Below, one piece after another: positions 35,974-45,246 of a DNA stretch of 64,000 bases (positions are counted from its first letter, which is position 1; each line of letters starts with the position of its first letter). Below the pieces are notes generated by a model, which saw only the letters and a list, made by a program, of their open reading frames with translations, was not told the DNA's origin and made no database searches. The position numbers and the translations under genes were made by a program. This DNA is from JANXSS01 sp025356535 (GTDB taxonomy: Bacteria; Pseudomonadota; Gammaproteobacteria; Burkholderiales; Burkholderiaceae_D): NCBI GenBank assembly GCA_043762325.1, contig JAYUMU010000012.1, positions 1 to 64,000 on the forward strand, in the 5' to 3' direction.

Positions 35974-36101
35974 TTTAATTGGAAATATTTGATTTTTTAA
36001 AGATATTGATAAGTCACATAATAAAATCAGCACAAGACGTTGATTAAATTAAGAAATGCATCTTCATCTAGAATTTACTTTAAGAAAATCCCCACTCCCT
36101 G
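35974..36101. promoter_or_regulatory. AT-rich gap between tmk and holB
   Basis: This 128-bp segment is unusually AT-rich (runs such as TTGATTTTTTAAAG and TTGATTAAATTAAG), interrupting an otherwise compact cluster. It may contain a secondary promoter for holB. holB itself has no clear ribosome binding site. Confidence 0.3.
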
Positions 36102-37139
36102 ATGCAGACGCAGTTATTACCTTGGCAACAAAATGCATGGCTGGCGCTGCAGCAGCTGCGCGGGCGCATGCCGCATGCCATCCTGCTGCACGGTGCAGCC
36201 GGCACCGGCAAGCGCGCGTTCGCGACCTGCCTTGCGCAATCGCTGCTGTGCAATGCGCCGCTGCCGGACGGGCAGCCGTGCGGCGCCTGCGACGCCTGTG
36301 GCTGGTTCGTGCAGTACAGCCATCCGGATTTCCGGCGGGTGCGTCCGGAAATACTCGACGAAGACGGCGATGCCGGCGACGGTGAGGCCGGCGAAGCCGA
36401 GGTAAAAAAGACCGCCAAGGCAGCCAAGGCGCCGTCGAAGGATATCCGCATCGAGCAGGTCAGGGCGCTGGCCGGCTTCATGAACCTGTCGACCCACCGC
36501 AACGGCAACCGGGTGGTGCTGCTGTATCCGGCCGAAAGCCTCAATACCGCGTCCGCCAACGCCCTCCTGAAAACCCTGGAGGAGCCGCCGCCGTCGACCA
36601 TCCTGATACTGGTGTCGAACCGCATCGACCGGCTGTTGCCGACGATTCTCTCGCGCTGCCGCAAGTTCGCCATGCCGATGCCGGAGCGGGGCAAGGCGCT
36701 GGCCTGGTTGCAGCTGCAACAGGTGAGCGATGCCGATGTCTGGCTCGACGAACAGGGTGGTGCGCCGCTGGCCGCACTGGAGCAGTCGCAGGCGGGCGGC
36801 CGCGTCGAGCTCGATGCCTTCCTGGAGTACCTGGCCCGCCCGAGCCGCGCGGCCGCCCTGGCGATGGCCGAGAAACTGCAGAAGGCGGCCTTGCCGGATC
36901 TGGTTGTTTGGATGCAACGGTGGCTGTACGACGTGTTTTCCAGCAAGCTTTCGGGCACAATCCGGTATTACCCGCGGCATGCCCGCCAGCTCCAGGCGCT
37001 CGCAGCGCAGGCCGATGTTCGCCGCCTCATGGCCGGACTGCAGGCCGTGGCACAGCGGCGTGCGATTGCCGACCATCCGCTTTCGGCGCGGCTGTTCATC
37101 GAGGACATGCTGCTGGACTACGTGGGGATCTTTTCCTGA
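36102..37139 (+). CDS. holB: DNA polymerase III subunit delta prime
   Basis: The 345-residue clamp-loader subunit has the AAA+ Walker A-like GAAGTGKRAFA, the zinc module C-x8-C-x2-C-x2-C (residues about 47–62, LLCNAPLPDGQPCGACDAC), the sensor stretch SANALLKTLEEPPPSTILIL, and LSRCRKF with the SRC motif. A charged Glu/Asp/Lys-rich insert after VRPEIL (about residues 85–110) is a lineage-specific extension. It sits between tmk and pilZ, as in Pseudomonas. Confidence 0.94.
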   Translation: MQTQLLPWQQNAWLALQQLRGRMPHAILLHGAAGTGKRAFATCLAQSLLCNAPLPDGQPCGACDACGWFVQYSHPDFRRVRPEILDEDGDAGDGEAGEAEVKKTAKAAKAPSKDIRIEQVRALAGFMNLSTHRNGNRVVLLYPAESLNTASANALLKTLEEPPPSTILILVSNRIDRLLPTILSRCRKFAMPMPERGKALAWLQLQQVSDADVWLDEQGGAPLAALEQSQAGGRVELDAFLEYLARPSRAAALAMAEKLQKAALPDLVVWMQRWLYDVFSSKLSGTIRYYPRHARQLQALAAQADVRRLMAGLQAVAQRRAIADHPLSARLFIEDMLLDYVGIFS

Positions 37140-37148
37140 GGAGGCGAT

Positions 37149-37535
37149 ATGGCAGATTTACCGGTCGATACCGGCGGCCCCGGCGGCCTGCGGGTCTCGC
37201 GGCCATCGGTGCTGTCGTTGCCGATCAAGGAAAAGGCGGCGCTGTATGCCGCCTACATGCCGTTCCTGACCAACGGCGGCATTTTCGTGCCGACGTCGAA
37301 GCCTTATAAAATCGGCGACGAGATCTACCTGATCCTGACGCTGATGGATGATCCGACCAAGTATCCGATCGCCGGCAAGATCGCCTGGATCACGCCGGCC
37401 GGCGCCAACAACAGCAAGGCGCAGGGCATCGGCGTACATTTTTCCAGCGACGAGAGCGGCGTGCGTGTGCGGCAGCGTATCGAGGAACTGCTGGGCGCGG
37501 CCATCGGCTCGTCGCGGGCAACCCATACCCTGTGA
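37149..37535 (+). CDS. pilZ: Type IV pilus assembly PilZ protein
   Basis: This 128-residue PilZ-domain protein has VLSLPIKEKAALYAAYMPFLTNGGIFVPT and GIGVHFSSDE. It lacks the RxxxR c-di-GMP-binding motif at the N-terminus, as does the founding PilZ of Pseudomonas aeruginosa, which acts in pilus biogenesis through PilB/FimX. AGGAGG lies immediately upstream of the ATG. Its position after holB and before tatD matches the Pseudomonas pilZ locus, apart from one inserted gene. Confidence 0.9.
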   Translation: MADLPVDTGGPGGLRVSRPSVLSLPIKEKAALYAAYMPFLTNGGIFVPTSKPYKIGDEIYLILTLMDDPTKYPIAGKIAWITPAGANNSKAQGIGVHFSSDESGVRVRQRIEELLGAAIGSSRATHTL

Positions 37536-37619
37536 CCTGCCTGCCGCAACCTGCAGCGGCAAGTCGCCGGGACCGGCACCGCCACCATCCGTCACCATTC
37601 ATCCCCAGGATTGTCGAAC

Positions 37620-38180
37620 ATGCCTGAATCCTCATCCACCGCCGCAGCCGTTGTTGCTGCGGCAACTGCCCCGCTGCCGCAAACCGGTCATTCGCACCGG
37701 CTTGCCACGCCCGCCGACCTGGAGGCAATCGTTGCCATCTACAACAGCACCGTTGCCTCGCGCATGGTCACGGCAGACACCGAACCGGTCACCGTCGCCT
37801 CGCGTCAAGGCTGGTTCGATGAACACACACCCGCGCATCGCCCGCTCTGGGTGACCGAAGAGGCCGGCCGGATCACCGGCTGGATGTCGTATTCGAATTT
37901 CTATGGCCGCCCGGCGTACAGCGGTACGGCCGAGCTGTCGATCTACCTGCATGAGGATTTCCGGGGAAAGGGGCTCGGACGCCACCTGCTGGCCGAAGCC
38001 ATCCGGCATGCGCCGCAGATTGCCGTGCACACGCTGCTGGGCTTCATTTTCGGCCACAACGTGCCGAGCCTGCAGTTGTTCGAGCGTTTCGGCTTTGCCC
38101 GCTGGGCCAACATGCCCGGCGTGGCAACGCTCGACGGCGTCGAACGCGACCTGATCATCCTCGGCAAGCGGGTCGGCTGA
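37620..38180 (+). CDS. GNAT N-acetyltransferase (phosphinothricin acetyltransferase-like)
   Basis: The 186-residue protein has LATPADLEAIVAIYN, SYSNFYGRPAYSGTAELSIYLHEDFRGKGLGRHLL with the acetyl-CoA loop RGKGLG, and GHNVPSLQLFERFGF. This is the Pat/YncA-like subfamily that acetylates amino-acid analogues such as phosphinothricin or methionine sulfone. It has a ~30-residue Ala/Ser-rich N-terminal extension. The ATG at 37620 is preferred (AGGA about 10 bp upstream) over a TTG 9 bp before it. It is inserted between pilZ and the tatD-family gene. Confidence 0.87.
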   Translation: MPESSSTAAAVVAAATAPLPQTGHSHRLATPADLEAIVAIYNSTVASRMVTADTEPVTVASRQGWFDEHTPAHRPLWVTEEAGRITGWMSYSNFYGRPAYSGTAELSIYLHEDFRGKGLGRHLLAEAIRHAPQIAVHTLLGFIFGHNVPSLQLFERFGFARWANMPGVATLDGVERDLIILGKRVG

Positions 38181-38243
38181 GCCGCGGGCGCTGCAGTGAG
38201 CAGGTAACATCAGGCCGGTACCTCAAACGGGTACAATTTGACC

Positions 38244-39113
38244 ATGTACATCGACTCCCACTGCCACATCAATTTCCCCGAGCTGGCGGCGCGCCTGCCC
38301 GAAATCTTCGGCAAGATGACCGACAACCTGGTCTCGCACGCATTGTGCGTTTCCGTGAACCTGCCGGATTTTCCGCAAGTACTGGCGCTGGCGCAGCAGT
38401 ATCCGCACGTCTATGCATCGGTCGGCGTGCATCCGGATTATGAGGACACGCCCGAGCCGAGCGTCGCGCAGCTGGTGGCACTGGCCGCAGACCCGAAGAT
38501 CGTCGCCATCGGCGAAACCGGTCTGGATTATTTTCGACTCACCGGCGACCTGGAATGGCAGCGCGAACGCTTCCGGGTACACATCCGCGCCTCGCGCGCG
38601 ACCGGCAAGCCGCTCATCATCCACACCCGCGCCGCGGCCGAGGACACCCTGCGCATCATGCGCGAGGAAGGCGCCGGCACCGATGCCGGTGGCGCCGGCG
38701 GCGTCATGCACTGCTTTACCGAGTCGCAGGCCGTGGCCGATGCGGCCATCGCAATGGGTTTCTTCATCTCGTTTTCCGGCATCGTCACCTTCAAGAGCGC
38801 AAAGGACCTGCAGGCGGTGGCGCGTACGGTGCCGCTGTCGCACATGCTGATCGAAACCGATTCGCCGTATCTGGCGCCGGTGCCGTTTCGCGGCAGGATG
38901 AATGAACCGGGCCTGGTGCGCCATGTCGCCGAAGCGATCGCCGCCCTGCGTGGCGTGCCCGTCGAAACCGTGGCACAGGCAACCACGGCGAATTTCTTTC
39001 GCCTGTTCGGCATCGCGCCGTCTGCAGAAGCCGCAGGAACCGGAGGAACCGCAGAAGCCGCAGAAGCCGTGCAGGCGGCTGTCGGTCGGGCCGCACCGGG
39101 GCAGGCAACATGA
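38244..39113 (+). CDS. TatD family metal-dependent hydrolase (DNase)
   Basis: The 289-residue TIM-barrel hydrolase has the metal motif HCH at residues 6–8 (MYIDSHCHINFPE), GETGLDYF, HTRAAAEDTL, HCFTES and the C-terminal ETDSPYLAP. TatD/YcfH enzymes are Mg-dependent 3'-5' DNases or related hydrolases. A 30-residue Glu/Ala-rich tail follows the fold. Its stop overlaps the ATG of the ankyrin gene (ATGA). The call is TatD family rather than TatD itself; YcfH-type is likely from synteny. Confidence 0.92.
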   Translation: MYIDSHCHINFPELAARLPEIFGKMTDNLVSHALCVSVNLPDFPQVLALAQQYPHVYASVGVHPDYEDTPEPSVAQLVALAADPKIVAIGETGLDYFRLTGDLEWQRERFRVHIRASRATGKPLIIHTRAAAEDTLRIMREEGAGTDAGGAGGVMHCFTESQAVADAAIAMGFFISFSGIVTFKSAKDLQAVARTVPLSHMLIETDSPYLAPVPFRGRMNEPGLVRHVAEAIAALRGVPVETVAQATTANFFRLFGIAPSAEAAGTGGTAEAAEAVQAAVGRAAPGQAT

Positions 39114-39799
39114 TGCCGTTCTTCATGCGCATCCTCGGCCGGTTCGGCGCCCGCATCGACGGTCGTGCCAGGCCACTGGCCGCTGTCCTGGCGCTGTCGT
39201 GCGCCGCGCTGCTGACGGCTCTGCCCGCACAAGCCGGCGCCCATGACGATTTTTTCAAGGCGCTCCAGCTCGACCTGGCGCCCACCGTACAGGCGCTGGT
39301 CAACCGGGGTTTCGATCCGAATACGGTCGACGCCGGGCGCGGCGATCCGGCGCTGATCTACGCCGTGCGCAACGACGCCGTGAAATCGCTCCTGGTCCTG
39401 CTGGCGGCGCCGCAGATCGACATCGAGGCGCGGGCCCAAAACGGCGACACCGCCCTGATGGTCGCCGCCTACCGCAAAGATGCGAAAACGGTCGCCACCT
39501 TGCTCGAGCGCGGCGCCCAGCCGAACCGTCCTGGCTGGACTGCATTGCACTATGCAGCCGCCGCGGGCAACATCGACATCGTGCGCATGCTTCTGGAAAA
39601 ATCCGCCTACATCGATGCCGAATCGCCGAACCGCACGACGCCGCTGATGATGGCGGCCGGCGCTGGCCAGACTGCCGTGGTGCAGCTGTTGATCGAAGAG
39701 GGCGCCGATCAGTCGGTACGCAACGACGCCGGCATGACCGTGCGCGACTTCGCCGCGAAATTCGCGGACGTGCGGCGCCCGCCTTCCCTGTATCCGTAG
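39110..39799 (+). CDS. Exported ankyrin-repeat protein
   Basis: The 229-residue protein has a signal peptide (basic start, hydrophobic core about residues 22–38, AQA cleavage near 42). It then has about five ankyrin repeats (NGDTALMVAAYRKDAKTVATLLERGA, GWTALHYAAAAGNIDIVRMLLE, NRTTPLMMAAGAGQTAVVQLLIEEGA). It is probably periplasmic and a protein-binding scaffold. It is translationally coupled to the tatD-family gene. It is unrelated in architecture to the large ankyrin protein at 75–1970. Confidence 0.88.
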   Translation: MMPFFMRILGRFGARIDGRARPLAAVLALSCAALLTALPAQAGAHDDFFKALQLDLAPTVQALVNRGFDPNTVDAGRGDPALIYAVRNDAVKSLLVLLAAPQIDIEARAQNGDTALMVAAYRKDAKTVATLLERGAQPNRPGWTALHYAAAAGNIDIVRMLLEKSAYIDAESPNRTTPLMMAAGAGQTAVVQLLIEEGADQSVRNDAGMTVRDFAAKFADVRRPPSLYP

Positions 39800-39862
39800 A
39801 TCGCAAGCGCTTTATACCGCTCATCGGGGCAGCTTCCCGGTGCGGCTTCCCGGTGCCGCTTC

Positions 39863-41200
39863 TCAGTGAAGCTTGATGCGCGGATTGCGCACCGCGTCGA
39901 TGCGCTCGGCAAACACCGCAAGGATGGTGCGCACCAGGCCACTGACGGCGAGCTGATGCTGCTTGTGCAATGACCAGTACATCAGCTTGGCGATCTTGCC
40001 CTCGATGAAAACCGATCCGCTGGCGATCGCCCCCATCAGGGCGCCGACGGTGCTGTAATTGCCAAGCGATACCAGCGAGCCGTGATCGTGATAGGAAAAC
40101 GGCAGCAGGCTCTCGCCGCGCAGATGCCGCTTCAGGGATTTTGCCAGCAGCGTGGCCTGCTGGTGTGCCGCCTGGGCGCGTGGCGGCACCAGCGGCTGAC
40201 CGTCGCCCTGCGGACAGGCGGCGCAGTCGCCCATGGCGAAGATGGCCGGGTCGCGGGTACTTTGCAGCATGCGATTGACCACGATCTGGTTGCTGCGGTT
40301 GGTCTCGATGCCATCGATCTCCTTGAGGAAATCCGGCGCCTTGATGCCTGCTGCCCAGACCACGATGCTGGCCGGTATGAACATGCCGCTGGCCATGCGC
40401 ACGCCCTGGCGGCTGACTTCGACAACCTTTTCATTGACGTGCACGTCGATGCCCAGCGCGCCGAGCTCATGGCTGACCGACGCCGACAGGCGCTCCGGCA
40501 GCATCTGCAGCAGGCGCGGCGCCGCGTCGACGATCGCAATCTTCAGGTCCTGGCCCGGCGCCGGATTCGACAGGCCGTAGGTGGCCATGATGCGGTTCAT
40601 CATGTGCAGCTCCGCCGACAGTTCGACGCCGGTGGCGCCGCCGCCGATGATGGCAACCGTGAAGCGCTGCGCGGCGCCGGCGTCCGCCTGCGCGCCGAGC
40701 GCCTGCGCCCGCAGGCAGCTGTTGATGATGCGCTGGTGGAAGCGCTCGGCGGCCTGTGGCGTATCGAGCATGATGGCGTGTTCGCTCGCCCCCGGCGTGT
40801 TGAAATCGTTGGTCTGGCTGCCCAGCGCGATGACCAGCGTGTCGTAACCGATGGCCTGGCGCGGCAGCAGTTCTTCGCCGTTTTCATCGACGGTCGGACT
40901 GAGGTGGATCATGCGGCCGGCGCGGTCCAGCCCATCCATGCGGCCCAGCCGGAAACGAAAGCAGTTCGCCTGCGCCAGCGCGTAATACTCGAGTTCGTCG
41001 GCATGGGTGTCGAGGGTGCCGGCGGCGACCTGGTGCAGCAGCGGTTTCCACAGGTGGGTGCGGGCCGCATCGACCAGCGTGACCTCCGCGGTTTTCTTGC
41101 GGCCCAGCGATTTGCCGACCCGCACCGCGAGTTCCAGGCCGCCGGCGCCCCCGCCGACGATGACGATGCGATGCGGCGCTGCGTGACTGGCTGCTTGCAT
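39863..41200 (-). CDS. Type II NADH:quinone oxidoreductase (NDH-2-like)
   Basis: The 445-residue flavoprotein has two dinucleotide-binding motifs, VGGGAGGLELAVRVGK for FAD at residues 14–29 and IGGGATGVELSAEL for NADH. It also has FAMGDCAACPQGDGQPLVPPRAQAAHQQA and a C-terminal amphipathic membrane-association region. NDH-2 passes electrons from NADH to quinone at the inner membrane without pumping protons. GGGGG precedes the start codon. No other respiratory genes adjoin. Confidence 0.9.
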   Translation of the reverse strand: MQAASHAAPHRIVIVGGGAGGLELAVRVGKSLGRKKTAEVTLVDAARTHLWKPLLHQVAAGTLDTHADELEYYALAQANCFRFRLGRMDGLDRAGRMIHLSPTVDENGEELLPRQAIGYDTLVIALGSQTNDFNTPGASEHAIMLDTPQAAERFHQRIINSCLRAQALGAQADAGAAQRFTVAIIGGGATGVELSAELHMMNRIMATYGLSNPAPGQDLKIAIVDAAPRLLQMLPERLSASVSHELGALGIDVHVNEKVVEVSRQGVRMASGMFIPASIVVWAAGIKAPDFLKEIDGIETNRSNQIVVNRMLQSTRDPAIFAMGDCAACPQGDGQPLVPPRAQAAHQQATLLAKSLKRHLRGESLLPFSYHDHGSLVSLGNYSTVGALMGAIASGSVFIEGKIAKLMYWSLHKQHQLAVSGLVRTILAVFAERIDAVRNPRIKLH

Positions 41201-41403
41201 TGGTGATTCCCCCGAGAGCGTGCTTTTCTGGTCTTGCCGTCATGCTGCCGACGGCTGCACCCGCGTCGAGACGGTTGCCTGGGCAGCACTATCACCGAGT
41301 TTGGGTATTCTGACAAGGGCTGCAGGCGCGACGCTGCGTTGCCCATTCCGGGTCATGCGCAGGCGAACACGCCGCCTGCTACAGCCGAGCCAGCCGTAGC
41401 CGA

Positions 41404-41437
41404 TAAAAAAGCCCGCGTGCGTCGGCAGGCGGGCTTG
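41404..41437 (-). terminator. Intrinsic terminator of the peptidyl-prolyl isomerase gene
   Basis: The stem GCCCGC/GCGGGC (41411–41434) has A residues at 41405–41410, giving a U-tract on the minus strand. It lies about 45 bp past the stop codon of the isomerase gene. Confidence 0.8.
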
Positions 41438-41479
41438 CTGTACGGGCCGGTCGTAACCAGCCCTGGTAGTGCGGAAGGC

Positions 41480-42256
41480 TTACGAAATCTTTGCCTTTGC
41501 ACGCAGTTCCTGCTGAAACGCCTGCAGTTTTTTCTGCTGCAGCGATTCGGCGATTTGCGGCTTGACTTCTTCGAGCGTCGGCACCTTGGCGGCGCGCACG
41601 TCGTCGAGACGAATGACGTGATAGCCAAACTGGGTCTTGACCGGTGTCTCGGTGACCTGGCCCTTTTGCAGTCCGGTCATCGCCGTCGAAAATTCCTTGA
41701 CGAAGGAAGCCGGTGAGGCCCAGTCCAGGTCGCCGCCATTGGCAGCCGATCCGGTGTCCTTCGATTGCTTCGCCAGGTCCTCGAACTTGGTGCCGGACTT
41801 CAGCTTGGCGATGATCGCCTTGGCATCGTCTTCCTTCTCGACCAGGATGTGGCGCGCCTTGTATTCCTTGTCGCCGGCCTGCGCCTTGAAGCGGTCGTAT
41901 TCCGCCTTGATTTCGGCATCCGACACCGGATGCTTCTTCAGGTAATCGGTGACCAGGGCGCGGATGATGATCGACTGACGGGCAATCTCGATCTGGCTCT
42001 TGACATCGGCGTTGGCGCCCAGGCCCTGCTTGTCGGCTTCCTGGATCAGGATCTCGCGGTTGATCAGCTCTTCCTTGACCATGGCGCGAAGCTGCGGCGA
42101 ATCCTGCTGACCTTGCGTTGCCATCTGCTTGACCATCGCATCGGCGCGCGAGGAGGGAACGGGCTTGCCATTGACGGTCGCCAGATTTTGTGCCATCACA
42201 GGCAGGGCGGCTGCAGCAAGCAGGAAGGCCAGCAAACGAGCGGGTTTTAAAGTCAT
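41480..42256 (-). CDS. Periplasmic parvulin-type peptidyl-prolyl isomerase
   Basis: The 258-residue protein has a Sec signal peptide (MTLKPARLLAFLLAAAALPVMA), a SurA/PrsA-like helical N-domain and a PpiC rotamase domain (about residues 130–225) with ARHILVEKEDDAKAI, DLAKQSKDTGSAANGGDLDW and TQFGYHVIRLDDVR. It assists folding of exported proteins. AGGATT precedes the ATG. The bolA–yciB–msrB–selO group is upstream on the same strand. Confidence 0.93.
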   Translation of the reverse strand: MTLKPARLLAFLLAAAALPVMAQNLATVNGKPVPSSRADAMVKQMATQGQQDSPQLRAMVKEELINREILIQEADKQGLGANADVKSQIEIARQSIIIRALVTDYLKKHPVSDAEIKAEYDRFKAQAGDKEYKARHILVEKEDDAKAIIAKLKSGTKFEDLAKQSKDTGSAANGGDLDWASPASFVKEFSTAMTGLQKGQVTETPVKTQFGYHVIRLDDVRAAKVPTLEEVKPQIAESLQQKKLQAFQQELRAKAKIS

Positions 42257-42318
42257 TGTCGAATCCTAAAAGGGGAAAAAGTAAATGCCGGAGCAACCTG
42301 AAACGGCTTGATGGATGG

Positions 42319-42606
42319 CTAGCCCGCCACGTCGGACGGCGCCAGCGCAGTGATCGCCAGCGCATGTATTTCGGCATGCATCATATCATCGAGGCAATGA
42401 TACACCAGACGGTGCCGGGCGACCCGGCTGCAGCCCTCGAAAGCAGCCGATACCAGGCGCAGCCGGAAATGACTGCCGCCGGAGGCAGCGCCGGCATGCC
42501 CGGCGTGCTGCGCCGATTCGTCCTCCAGCAGACATTGGACCGGGGAAAAAGTTGCATGCAACCGTGCAAGGATGGCACTTTCGCGGGCGCTGGGCGATGT
42601 CGTCAT
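42319..42606 (-). CDS. BolA family protein
   Basis: The 95-residue BolA-like protein has the typical GGSHFRLRLVSAAFEGCSRVARHRLVYHCLDDMMHAEIHALAI, including the conserved late His used in [2Fe-2S] glutaredoxin complexes. It may act in iron–sulfur trafficking or regulation. It overlaps the yciB stop codon by four bases, so it is translationally coupled. Confidence 0.92.
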   Translation of the reverse strand: MTTSPSARESAILARLHATFSPVQCLLEDESAQHAGHAGAASGGSHFRLRLVSAAFEGCSRVARHRLVYHCLDDMMHAEIHALAITALAPSDVAG

Positions 42607-43226
42607 GGCGCATCCTTCATGTATTTCGACAGCAGCAGGGTCTGTGCGATTACGAACGCGATCATCAGCCCGGTGCCGCCGAAGAGCTTGAAGCTGACCC
42701 AGGTCGCTGTCGGAAAATTGAAGGCCACCAGCAGGTTGAGCGCGCCCATCAGGGCGAAGAAACCGGCCCAGGCGAGATTGAGGCGTCCCCAGACCGGTTC
42801 CGGCAGCACCAGTTGCTGGCCCATCATCTGGCGGATGACGTTCTTTTTCAGGAGCAGCTGACTGCCGGTCAGCCCGGCGGCAAAGCACCAGTACAGGACG
42901 GTCGGCTTCCACTTGATGAACGCATCGTTATGAAAATAAATGGTGGCGCCACCGAAGACGATGATGATTGCCAGGGACAGCCACAGCATGAAGTCGACCT
43001 TGCGCCGGCGCGCCAGCAGGTAGCCGATCTGCAGCAGCGTCGCCACGATGGCCACCGCCGTGGCAAGCATGATCGGCGCCTGGTCGAGCGCGATCTGGCC
43101 GGAGCCGGACATGAGGCCCGACAGATAATGCTGCACCGTTGCCTGGGCCGAGGCGGCATGGCCTTCGCCCCATTTGAAGACGACGAAAAAGAGGATGACC
43201 GGAAACAGGTCGAACAGGAATTTCAT
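42603..43226 (-). CDS. yciB: Inner-membrane septation protein A / YciB family
   Basis: The 207-residue integral membrane protein starts MKFLFDLFPVILFFVVFKW, with about five to six helices and the family motif KPTVLYWCFAAGL. YciB/IspZ is implicated in septation and envelope integrity. Its start overlaps the msrB stop and its stop overlaps the bolA start, making a compact msrB–yciB–bolA unit. Confidence 0.94.
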   Translation of the reverse strand: MKFLFDLFPVILFFVVFKWGEGHAASAQATVQHYLSGLMSGSGQIALDQAPIMLATAVAIVATLLQIGYLLARRRKVDFMLWLSLAIIIVFGGATIYFHNDAFIKWKPTVLYWCFAAGLTGSQLLLKKNVIRQMMGQQLVLPEPVWGRLNLAWAGFFALMGALNLLVAFNFPTATWVSFKLFGGTGLMIAFVIAQTLLLSKYMKDAP

Positions 43227-43645
43227 GGGGTCGATGCCTTCGGTGTCGCGGTGGCCGGCGTGAAGCGCAGCGATGCGCCATTGATGCAGTAGCGCAGCCC
43301 GGTCGGTTTCGGCCCGTCGTTGAAGACATGGCCGAGATGGGCATCGCAGACGTTGCAGACGATTTCGGTGCGCACCATGCCGTGCGTGCGGTCGACCAGC
43401 TCGCGGACGTTTTCCGGATCGAGCGGCGTGAAGTAGCTCGGCCAGCCGCAGCCGGAATCGAACTTGGCGTCCGAGGCGAACAACGGCGTATTGCAGCACA
43501 CGCAGGTATAGATGCCGGCCTCGTGGTTGTCCCAGTAGCGGCCGGTAAAGGCGCGCTCGGTCTGGGCGTGCCGGGTGACCTGGTAATCGAACGGTTCGAG
43601 GGCGGCGCGCCACTCGGCATCGGTCTTGACGACTTTGTTTTTCAC
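43223..43645 (-). CDS. msrB: Peptide-methionine (R)-S-oxide reductase
   Basis: MsrB reduces methionine-R-sulfoxide in proteins. The 140-residue protein has two zinc CxxC pairs (CVCC and CNVC), FDSGCGWPSYF and the catalytic Cys in GLRYCINGASLRF. The start is either the GTG at 43645 or a TTG at 43654. Both overlap the selO stop region, and GAAG/GTGAG precedes them. It forms a methionine/redox repair block with SelO. Confidence 0.93.
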   Translation of the reverse strand: MKNKVVKTDAEWRAALEPFDYQVTRHAQTERAFTGRYWDNHEAGIYTCVCCNTPLFASDAKFDSGCGWPSYFTPLDPENVRELVDRTHGMVRTEIVCNVCDAHLGHVFNDGPKPTGLRYCINGASLRFTPATATPKASTP

Positions 43646-45162
43646 GATGAGCAACTCACTTCAAGATGGCTGGCCCAGTCGGGCGGCAGGGCAGCATAGT
43701 GTTCATGTTCGGGTTGCTCGTCGAACGGTTTTTCCAGTACGGCGAGCAAGGTGGCGACTTCGGTAAAGTCCTTCTTCTGCGCTTTTTCGATGGCCACTTG
43801 CGCCAGGTAGTTGCGCAGTACGTATTTTGGGTTGGCAGCGTTCATTGCAAGCCTGCGGGCGGCGTCGACGCTGTTTTCCTGTGCCAGCCGCAACCGGTAT
43901 TGTACCGCCCACGCATCGAAGGCGGCACGGTCGATGAACAGGTCGCGCAGCGGCGCATCCGTGCCCGGATCGCCTTGGCGCAGGTCGCCCAGGCGCCGGA
44001 AGAACAGCGTGAAGTCGACGTGGCTTGCCTGCAGAATCGAAAACAGACCGTCGATCAGCGCGGCGTCGTCGGCCAGCACGCTCGACAGCCCCAGCTTGGC
44101 ATGCTGCAGCGCGCCGAGACTTGCCTGGAAATGCGGCTGGTACACCGCCAATGCGTCCTGCACCGCCGCGACTTCGCCGATCAACGGCAGCAGGGCCTGG
44201 CCGAGCGCGAAGCAGTTCCAGTGGCCGATCTGCGGCTGCATCGCATAGCTGTAGCGCCCGCCCTGGTCGGTGTGATTGCAGATGTGGCGGGCGTCGTAGG
44301 CTTCCATGAAACCGAACGGGCCGTAATCGAGCGTCAGGCCGAGGATCGACATGTTGTCGGTGTTCATGACGCCGTGCATGAAGCCGACGGCCTGCCACTG
44401 CGCAATCAGGTATGCGGTACGGCGCGCGACTTCGCTCAGCAACGCCACATAGGGGTCGGCGGCCTCGCGCAGGTGCGGATAGAGGCGCTCGATCACGTGA
44501 TCGGCCAGGATCTTCAGTTCCTGTGGCCGCTCGTTGTAATACCAGTGCTCGAACGAGCCGAAGCGGATGAAGCTGGGCGCCATGCGGGTGGCAACGGCAG
44601 CCGTTTCCGGCGTCTCGCGCATGACGAGCTGGTCGCTGCCGGTCACGCAGAGCGCCCGCGACGTGGCGATCCCGAGGCCGGCCATCGCTTCCGAACAGAG
44701 GAATTCACGGATCGACGACCGCAGCACGGCGCGGCCGTCGCCCATGCGGGAGTAGGGCGTCGGACCGGCGCCCTTCAACTGGATTTCCAGCGCATGCGGC
44801 GCCGGCGTAGCAGGTGCGGCAAGGTCGCCCAGCAGGATCGCCCGGCCGTCGCCGAGCTGGCCGGCCCAGACGCCGAACTGGTGGCCGGAATACACCGCCG
44901 CCAGGCTTGCGGCACTGGCCGGCATGCGGTTGCCGGTAAAGGTTTCGGCGAATGCGGGTGTTGCAAAGGCGGCCGCATCGATGCCGACCAGCGCGGCTGC
45001 CGCGCTGCTGGCGGCCACCAGGTAAGGCTGCGGCAGCGGCGTCGGTTGCAATCGCGTGTAGAACGCATCGGGCAGCGCCGCGAAGGCCTGCGAAAACGCC
45101 AGGCGCTCGATTGCGGCGCCGGCGTCGGGTGCGGATACTGCAAGACCAGCGGAATCATTCAT
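43642..45162 (-). CDS. selO: Protein adenylyltransferase SelO (YdiU/UPF0061)
   Basis: SelO is a pseudokinase-fold enzyme that AMPylates proteins during oxidative stress. The 506-residue protein has QLKGAGPTPYSRMGDGRAVLRSSIREFLCSEAM (the Lys and the Glu/Arg of the nucleotide site), SGHQFGVWAGQLGDGRA, and the metal-binding VMNTDNMSILGLTLDYGPFGFM. Bacterial SelO lacks the selenocysteine of eukaryotic forms; this one ends in a normal Cys-Ser-Ser. GGAG is well spaced before the ATG. Confidence 0.93.
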   Translation of the reverse strand: MNDSAGLAVSAPDAGAAIERLAFSQAFAALPDAFYTRLQPTPLPQPYLVAASSAAAALVGIDAAAFATPAFAETFTGNRMPASAASLAAVYSGHQFGVWAGQLGDGRAILLGDLAAPATPAPHALEIQLKGAGPTPYSRMGDGRAVLRSSIREFLCSEAMAGLGIATSRALCVTGSDQLVMRETPETAAVATRMAPSFIRFGSFEHWYYNERPQELKILADHVIERLYPHLREAADPYVALLSEVARRTAYLIAQWQAVGFMHGVMNTDNMSILGLTLDYGPFGFMEAYDARHICNHTDQGGRYSYAMQPQIGHWNCFALGQALLPLIGEVAAVQDALAVYQPHFQASLGALQHAKLGLSSVLADDAALIDGLFSILQASHVDFTLFFRRLGDLRQGDPGTDAPLRDLFIDRAAFDAWAVQYRLRLAQENSVDAARRLAMNAANPKYVLRNYLAQVAIEKAQKKDFTEVATLLAVLEKPFDEQPEHEHYAALPPDWASHLEVSCSS

Positions 45163-45246
45163 TGAATTTTGCTCCGGTAAAACCGGCTTTCTGACCGGGG
45201 CGGCGGGCGCGGGCGCGGCGTCGCGATCTTGCCTGTCGCGGTTATC

